Assembly (NCBI GenBank): GCA_964430755.1
Contig: CAYSFT010000065.1
Coordinates: 1-10,558, forward strand
From: Flemingiibacterium sp964430755
GTDB taxonomy: Bacteria; Bacillota; Clostridia; Oscillospirales; CAG-272
Length of the DNA stretch: 10,558 nucleotides
Direction of reading: 5' to 3'
The position numbers and the translations under genes were made by a program. This document shows positions 7,350-10,558 of the stretch, one piece after another (position 1 is the stretch's first letter; each line of letters starts with the position of its first letter). The notes beneath the pieces are model-generated. The model ran no database searches. It had not been told where the DNA came from and worked only from the letters and a program-made list of their open reading frames with translations.

Positions 7350-7541
7350 TCAGTGATGCTTCACATCTTCAGGGATTTCGATTTCGCCTTCGATTTTTTC
7401 AAAAGCTTTGATCGCCTGGCGTATTAAATAGAGAATTTCGCCGTTTGCCGAACGTCCGTAATATTTTGAGATATAGTGAAGCTTATAATGAAGCTCGGGG
7501 TCGATCTCTATTCCAAGATGCTTGTTTTTCTTATTTCTCAT
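7350..7541 (-). CDS. small ribbon-helix-helix (Arc-like) DNA-binding protein
   Basis: This 63-residue protein has the layout of an Arc/MetJ-type ribbon-helix-helix regulator: a short strand near the N-terminus (HLGIEIDPELHYKL, 8-21) that would insert in the DNA major groove as a dimer, then two helices. YYGRSANGEILYLIRQAIKAF (27-47) resembles the Arc segment GRSVNSEIYQRVMESF. The tail is acidic. The start at 7541 has GGAG (7549-7552) seven bases upstream; a longer in-frame reading to 7676 crosses the promoter region and overlaps the divergent gene, so it is rejected. It diverges from the SLOG gene and shares a 110-base control region with repeated AAGTATA boxes, which suggests it represses itself and its partner. 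The AT-rich composition differs from the rimO-pgsA block. Partner and operator are inferred. Confidence 0.8.
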   Translation of the reverse strand: MRNKKNKHLGIEIDPELHYKLHYISKYYGRSANGEILYLIRQAIKAFEKIEGEIEIPEDVKHH

Positions 7542-7567
7542 AAAAAATCTCCAAAAAAACTTAATAT

Positions 7568-7627
7568 AAGTATATTTTAAGATTATTTTGTGGTATAATG
7601 TTGTAAGTATACTTGAAATAAGTATAC
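7568..7627 (+). promoter_or_regulatory. divergent control region: extended -10 promoter and three AAGTATA boxes
   Basis: TATAAT (7594-7599) is preceded by TGG, an extended -10, and directs transcription into the SLOG gene; no good -35 is present. Boxes are AAGTATATTT (7568-7577), the perfect palindrome AAGTATACTT (7605-7614) and AAGTATAC (7620-7627). The last two start 15 bases apart, just past the -10, and the first is at the upstream side. This is a typical repressor layout, presumably for the ribbon-helix-helix protein. Confidence 0.65.
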
Positions 7628-7651
7628 AAATTTTCACAAGGAGATTTTTAT

Positions 7652-7978
7652 ATGAGAATTGCAATTGTTGGATCAAGAAATATTACTGTAAATAATATAG
7701 CGGATTATGTTACAGATTGTGATGAGATTGTATCCGGAGGAGCGATTGGCGTTGATAAATGTGCTGCAGAGTTTGCAAAGAAAAACGGAATAAAGCTCTC
7801 TGAATTTTTACCTGAATATGACAAGTATGGTCGTGCTGCACCTATTGTCAGAAATAAAAAAATCGTTGATTATGCGGATAAAATAATAGTATTTTGGGAT
7901 GGAAGCTCAAAAGGAACATTGTCAGTTATAAAATATGCTGAAAAAATCGGAAAAGTGTGTAAGGTAATTATTCTATAG
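7652..7978 (+). CDS. single-domain SLOG (YspA/DUF2493-like) protein
   Basis: The 108-residue product is one Rossmann-like SLOG domain of the YspA/DUF2493 group. Visible are MRIAIVGSR (1-9) with the GSR loop; SGGAIGVDKCAAEFAKKNG (28-46), the glycine-rich ligand loop and helix; the RNKKIVDYAD stretch (67-76); and IIVFWDGSSKGT (78-89). SLOG domains are related to DprA and LOG proteins and are thought to bind nucleotides or nucleotide-derived ligands. Some act as sensors in conflict systems and others are uncharacterised housekeeping proteins; no effector domain is fused here. AAGGAG (7638-7643) is the ribosome binding site. The gene is visibly AT-rich beside its neighbours, suggesting acquisition by transfer. 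The divergent ribbon-helix-helix gene is the likely regulator. The ligand and role cannot be read from the sequence. Confidence 0.85.
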   Translation: MRIAIVGSRNITVNNIADYVTDCDEIVSGGAIGVDKCAAEFAKKNGIKLSEFLPEYDKYGRAAPIVRNKKIVDYADKIIVFWDGSSKGTLSVIKYAEKIGKVCKVIIL

Positions 7979-8082
7979 CGAAAGAGTTTCTAATAATTCC
8001 GGTCGGCAGCTCGAAGTTCGAAGCGGCGCACACCCCCGTTTCACAATAAGTTGTTAGCTTAATGAATAAGTGATAAAGTGAA

Positions 8083-8119
8083 AAGCATTTGCAGTTTTTA
8101 TGCCACGGGAGCATTTTGT
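8083..8119 (+). repeat. diverged copy of the pgsA terminator sequence
   Basis: AAGCATTTGCAGTTTTT (8083-8099) matches AAGCACTTGCAGTTTAT (7296-7312) at 15 of 17 positions, and similarity continues weakly. The original stem is broken. The remaining gap between the SLOG gene and the pseudogene (7979-8131) holds a GC-richer patch (8000-8040) with no clear terminator or gene. Confidence 0.35.
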
Positions 8120-8131
8120 ATGTTATGAAGC

Positions 8132-8510
8132 TCAAACTTCCATGCCGCTTCGCTCAGATATTATTTTATCAATCATAGCGCAAACTTTGTCAAAATTATT
8201 CTCTACGTCACTATTCGAAAAACGAAGAACAAGTAACCCATATTGTTCGAGTATTTTTGTGCGTATTTTATCGTGAGCTTTACCGGTTGAGGTATAGTGC
8301 TGGTATCCATCAAGCTCTATCACAAGACGTGCTTTGTGACAGTAAAAGTCGGCAATAAAGTTATCTATAATACGTTGTTTATATATTTTTATTAGGATAA
8401 TGTTGCAAAAAATCGTACTATAAATGGCTTTCTTGACGAGTCATATTACGGCGCAAATTTTTTGCAGTACCAAGCAAACTATTGTTTTTCTTTATAGGTA
8501 CGTTTTTCAT
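8132..8510 (-). pseudogene. broken DUF559 (Vsr/restriction-endonuclease-like) gene
   Basis: The whole gene can be followed on minus but is interrupted twice. From ATG at 8510 it reads MKNVPIKKNN and then LRRNMTRQESHL, followed by TAG (8420-8418) where the family has Trp (HLWYDFL). YDFLQHYPNK continues until the A-run opposite 8386-8390, where one extra A shifts the frame. The downstream frame gives IYKQRIIDNFIADFYCHKAR, VIELDGYQHY and LLVLRFSNSDVENNF, ending at 8132. Length is 379 bases: 126 codons plus one inserted base, the usual size of a DUF559 protein. IELDGYQHY holds the family's acidic and Q-x-H residues. DUF559 proteins belong to the PD-(D/E)XK nuclease-like superfamily; their role is mostly unknown. 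A 63-residue C-terminal piece (GTG at 8323) is still open but would lack the first half of the fold. CGAGG upstream (near 8519-8523) could be the old ribosome binding site. Confidence 0.88.
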
Positions 8511-8524
8511 GCTGTTTACCTCGC

Positions 8525-8570
8525 ATTGCCCTCTCCGGCACTTCGTGCCACCTCTCCCAGAGGGAGAGGC
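8525..8570 (-). repeat. palindromic unit U3 (two hairpins)
   Basis: Hairpin 1 is CCTCTCCC (8551-8558) with GGGAGAGG (8562-8569), loop AGA on plus. Hairpin 2 is GGCAC (8537-8541) with GTGCC (8545-8549), loop TTC. The outer end CCCTCTCC (8529-8536) matches U2. ATTGCCCTCTC (8525-8535) is inverted exactly at the outer end of U4 (8724-8734). Confidence 0.85.
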
Positions 8571-8576
8571 TCAATG

Positions 8577-8655
8577 ATAGCCTACCGCCAAAGGCTCTCC
8601 TCATGGGAAAGATTTTAGCATAGCCTACCGCCAAAGGCTCTCCTCATGGGAAAGA
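8577..8655 (+). repeat. 36-base tandem repeat made of degenerate half-units
   Basis: Two identical 36-base copies (8577-8612 and 8620-8655) recur with a 43-base period. Each contains AAGGCTCTCCTCATGGGAAAG, a decayed form of hairpin 1 of the palindromic units. They lie between the outward-facing units U3 and U4. No coding potential is seen. Confidence 0.85.
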
Positions 8656-8687
8656 CTTCGGGATAGCTTGTAGCCTTGTAGCTAAAG

Positions 8688-8734
8688 GCTCTCCCACCGG
8701 GAGAGCTGTCACCGCAGGTGACTGAGAGGGCAAT
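8688..8734 (+). repeat. palindromic unit U4 (two hairpins)
   Basis: Hairpin 1 is GCTCTCCC (8688-8695), loop ACC, GGGAGAGC (8699-8706). Hairpin 2 is GTCACC (8708-8713), loop GCA, GGTGAC (8717-8722). It ends TGAGAGGG (8723-8730), as in U1. It is about 50 bases beyond the udp stop; read on minus, the hairpin is followed by CTTT, so it may help end the udp transcript. Confidence 0.85.
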
Positions 8735-8781
8735 AAATGCCGAATTGTTTATAGAGAAGACATATACTGCCTCGCTATACT

Positions 8782-9528
8782 TCACACCAATTTCCCCATC
8801 GCCGCAACCGCACATTTTGCCGCGGAGAGCTCGTCACCGTCGTCGGGATCGGTTATACCTGCATTTGCACGCTCCTGATTCCACACCGCACGAAGTACCG
8901 CTCCTGCGTGAAGACCGAGTGTTGCCGAAACGGTGAAAAGTGCCGCTGTTTCCATTTCTGATGCGAGACAGCCGCCGCGAAGCCATGCCTGCCATTTTGT
9001 TGTAAGATCGTCCGCAACCGGCATACGGTTTGGCGAGTGCTGACCGTAAAAAGAGTCTTTACAGTGCACGACGCCGACGTGATACGGATGTGCTGTTTTT
9101 GCGGCTGCATTTGCAAGTGCTGTTGTAACGCCGAAATCGGCAATAGCAGGGTATTCGATTGGCAGATATTCGCGTGACGTTCCCTCGGCACGTATCGCCG
9201 CTTGTGCGATAACGATGTCACCTGTCTTGACGTCATGTGCCATACCGCCGCAAGTACCGACACGAATGAGAGTTTCAACGCCGACCATTTTCAGTTCTTC
9301 GATACATATAGCGGTTGACGGGCCGCCGATGCCGTGAGACGTGACGAGGACACGTTTACCGTCAATTTTGGCTGACCATGTGGTATATTCACGTCTTGAT
9401 GCGACAAACGCAGGTTCATCCATAAGCCGTGCGATTTTTTCAACTCTTTCGGGGTCACCGCAGATTATTGCGCCGCGTGCACCGTCCTCGCGTTTCAGTC
9501 CGATATGATACATAATTTCTTCGTTCAT
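8782..9528 (-). CDS. udp: uridine phosphorylase
   Basis: The enzyme splits uridine with phosphate into uracil and ribose-1-phosphate in pyrimidine salvage in the cytoplasm. The 248-residue product spans the full nucleoside phosphorylase family-1 fold. Visible are the phosphate-loop motif CGDPERV (23-29), Arg46 in SRREYTT, SHGIGGPSTAI (64-74), RVGTCGG (89-95), VKTGDIVIAQAAIRAEGTSREY (100-121), YPAIADFGVTTAL (126-138), the substrate-side CKDSFYGQHSP (156-166), and ASEMETAALF (189-198), whose Glu-Met-Glu contacts the ribose. GDIVIAQAAIRxEGTS and EYLPIEYPA point to Udp rather than purine nucleoside or MTA phosphorylase. GGAGG (9536-9540 on plus as CCTCC) lies seven bases before the ATG. A consensus promoter and a terminator-like leader hairpin sit just upstream. 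Substrate preference among uridine, deoxyuridine and thymidine cannot be fixed from sequence alone. Confidence 0.93.
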   Translation of the reverse strand: MNEEIMYHIGLKREDGARGAIICGDPERVEKIARLMDEPAFVASRREYTTWSAKIDGKRVLVTSHGIGGPSTAICIEELKMVGVETLIRVGTCGGMAHDVKTGDIVIAQAAIRAEGTSREYLPIEYPAIADFGVTTALANAAAKTAHPYHVGVVHCKDSFYGQHSPNRMPVADDLTTKWQAWLRGGCLASEMETAALFTVSATLGLHAGAVLRAVWNQERANAGITDPDDGDELSAAKCAVAAMGKLV

Positions 9529-9540
9529 GGTGTTTCCTCC

Positions 9541-9573
9541 AACAAAAACCGTCCCCGATAAATCAAGGGACGG
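9541..9573 (-). terminator. terminator-like hairpin in the udp leader
   Basis: On the minus strand CCGTCCC (9573-9567) pairs with GGGACGG (9555-9549) over an 11-base loop and is followed at once by TTTTTGTT (9548-9541). It has terminator form only in the minus direction. It could end transcripts from the gene at 9637-10020, or attenuate those started at the promoter 9606-9634, because it lies between that promoter and the udp start. Confidence 0.7.
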
Positions 9574-9605
9574 AGAAAGTATAAAATTGATTTACCGTTA
9601 CAATA

Positions 9606-9634
9606 ATTATAACAGAAGCGGTGTTATTTGTCAA
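9606..9634 (-). promoter_or_regulatory. consensus sigma-A promoter for udp
   Basis: On minus, a perfect TTGACA (9634-9629) and a perfect TATAAT (9611-9606) are 17 bases apart. The -35 starts three bases past the stop codon of the upstream gene. Transcription would start near 9599, giving a leader of about 70 bases that includes the hairpin at 9549-9573. Confidence 0.88.
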
Positions 9635-9636
9635 GT

Positions 9637-10020
9637 TTAATCGGCACGGTGGAGCGTTACGCCGCCAAGCTTCACAGTGCACTCATCGAGCAGTTCGAGT
9701 TTCATTGTATAAGTTTGTTTTGAGCCGCGGTTTGTTTTTTTGTTATCGAAGCCGTTGATTGCGGCGCTGACTGTTACGCTGCTGCCGTCAGCGGTATAAT
9801 CAATTATTTGATCGTTACAGACAAGCTTTCCCGATTTTGTGAATTCGAGGGTATGACTGTTACCGTTCCACGTTCCGACGATGGAAAATTCCTCGATGTT
9901 TTCCACGATTTCGCACGGTACGGCGGTGTTTTCAGGCGTTTGCGGCACAAGTCCGTTCACTAAAAACGCGCACACGAAAAATATTGCTGTCGATATTGAC
10001 AGCGCGATTTCTTCAAGCAT
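9637..10020 (-). CDS. small membrane-anchored or exported protein of unknown function
   Basis: I do not recognise the family with confidence. The 127-residue product starts with a hydrophobic segment (ALSISTAIFFVCAFLVNGLV, 6-25) after an acidic MLEE, fitting a membrane anchor better than a classic cleaved signal. The rest looks beta-rich, and SIVGTWNGNSHTLEFTKSGKL (46-66) is similar in style to lipocalin-like small secreted domains (GTW near the start, then a beta strand ending in a glycine turn). No lipobox is evident, although a Cys is present at 17 and another at 36. GGGAGG lies just upstream of the ATG (10026-10031 region). It has its own leader and ends three bases before the udp promoter. 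It is reasonably certain to be a real gene because of the ribosome binding site and protein-like composition. Confidence 0.7.
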   Translation of the reverse strand: MLEEIALSISTAIFFVCAFLVNGLVPQTPENTAVPCEIVENIEEFSIVGTWNGNSHTLEFTKSGKLVCNDQIIDYTADGSSVTVSAAINGFDNKKTNRGSKQTYTMKLELLDECTVKLGGVTLHRAD

Positions 10021-10034
10021 TTTTTCCTCCCGGT

Positions 10035-10057
10035 TACTATTTTCTACGGTAATAGTA
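10035..10057. promoter_or_regulatory. inverted repeat ahead of the small membrane protein gene
   Basis: TACTATT (10035-10041) and AATAGTA (10051-10057) form a seven-base stem around nine bases, 14 bases upstream of the ribosome binding region on minus. It could be an operator or a leader hairpin. I found no consensus promoter for the gene in 10058-10188, which is AT-rich and holds only a TTTTTCG/CGAAAAA inverted repeat (10091-10108). Confidence 0.3.
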
Positions 10058-10188
10058 TGCCGTGTTTTTTTATGAGTATTTGAGGGAATTTTTTTCGTTT
10101 GCGAAAAATGTTTTGTTTGCTTTTTGGGAAAAAGTAACTTTTATCCTCGTTAATATAAAGATACATTAAATTTCTTTGTATTGCGCTC

Positions 10189-10558
10189 CGAATTTCGCGT
10201 AAATTCGAGGGATGGGACACCAGCTGCGCAGTTTTCCCACCCCTCGAGCTCCCCTGCTTCCTTGCTTACTCTCGATTTGCGCTCAACTCCGCCTGACGGC
10301 TCCGGATTCGCTTTGTTAGCCGTGACCGTTCGTCCGCCGCCAGCTACGTCGGCGGCTCAGCGACTTCATTATTTCTTAAGTTTTGCTGCGCAAATCTAAC
10401 TTTAGCCTTCTCCGGTGGGAGAAGGTGTCGAGCATAGCGAGACGGATGAGGCGTATTGTGCAGTGAACTCCAAAGATGTGATGAGGGAAGCGATTATCGC
10501 AATACGGTCGTTGGGATACCGAACGGAGGCGGAGGAGCCGGAGTGAGGAGGGTTCCCG
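10189..10558 (+). repeat. long structured dispersed repeat (copy B), cut by window end
   Basis: It is collinear with copy A (2801-3120) in the same orientation, with 56 of 58 bases matching in 10271-10328 and near-identity from 10462 to the end. Copy B keeps the same hairpins with different bases: TCGAGGG (10205-10211) pairs with CCCTCGA (10241-10247) and TGGGA (10213-10217) with TCCCA (10235-10239). GCCGCC (10336-10341) pairs with GGCGGC (10351-10356). Compared with A it has about 53 extra bases holding palindromic unit U5. The conserved open frame in it is not accepted as a gene. Confidence 0.85.
10404..10451 (+). repeat. palindromic unit U5, nested in copy B
   Basis: Hairpin 1 is CCTTCTCC (10406-10413), loop GGTG, GGAGAAGG (10418-10425). 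Hairpin 2 is GTCGAGC (10427-10433), loop ATA, GCGAGAC (10437-10443), a stem with two tandem G-A mismatches. It ends GGATGAGG. The plan matches U1-U4 with diverged bases. It is absent from the same place in copy A. Confidence 0.75.

Noticed and set aside
7542..7676. N-terminal extension of the ribbon-helix-helix protein by 45 residues
   Set aside because: It would cross the divergent promoter and operator boxes and overlap the SLOG gene start. The ATG at 7541 has an ideal ribosome binding site.
8525..8734. CRISPR array, because of regularly repeated palindromic sequence
   Set aside because: Only two identical 36-base copies with a 7-base gap; the other units are inverted and diverged, there are no spacer-length unique segments, and no cas genes.

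Overview
The window looks like a chromosomal segment from a low-to-mid GC Firmicute, most likely a gut-type member of Clostridia (Oscillospirales or Ruminococcaceae are my best guess). The reasons are strong GGAGG-type ribosome binding sites, sigma-A-like promoters, a Gram-positive-style LexA box, a Thr-type GyrA quinolone region, and many short GC-rich palindromic repeats between genes. Taxonomy is inference; no rRNA is present.

Layout. Positions 1-51 are the tail of a long dispersed repeat, followed by gyrA (111-2639). A 620-base gap (2640-3259) holds a sigma-A promoter with a LexA-like box at its transcription start, then a second copy of the long structured repeat. Next come recA (3260-4393) and recX, overlapping by one base, then a 145-base MITE-like pair of inverted palindromic units flanked by AAGTAAC direct repeats. 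rimO (5338-6672) and pgsA (6690-7283) follow as a tight pair ending at a bidirectional terminator. Bases 7350-7978 are an AT-rich islet: a small ribbon-helix-helix regulator (minus) and a SLOG-domain protein (plus) diverge from a shared region with AAGTATAC boxes. Next is a dead DUF559 nuclease-like gene (8132-8510, minus), then a cluster of palindromic units and a 36-base tandem repeat (8525-8734). On the minus strand, udp (8782-9528) has its own consensus promoter and a terminator-like leader hairpin, and a small membrane or exported protein gene lies upstream (9637-10020). The window ends in a third copy of the long repeat, which contains a nested palindromic unit.

How the genes work together. 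gyrA (supercoiling), recA (recombination and SOS) and recX (RecA modulator) are genome maintenance genes. rimO (S12 modification) and pgsA (phosphatidylglycerol synthesis) are housekeeping genes that often sit beside recA in Firmicutes, though usually in front of it. udp is nucleoside salvage. The accessory content is the RHH/SLOG islet, the DUF559 pseudogene and the repeats.

The most interesting signals are: (i) a family of five two-hairpin palindromic units whose second hairpin changes sequence but keeps pairing, one of them inserted inside the long repeat; (ii) the RHH-SLOG divergent pair with three operator-like boxes and near-identical inverted leaders; (iii) a possible SOS promoter for recA lying about 550 bases from the gene, with a structured repeat in between.
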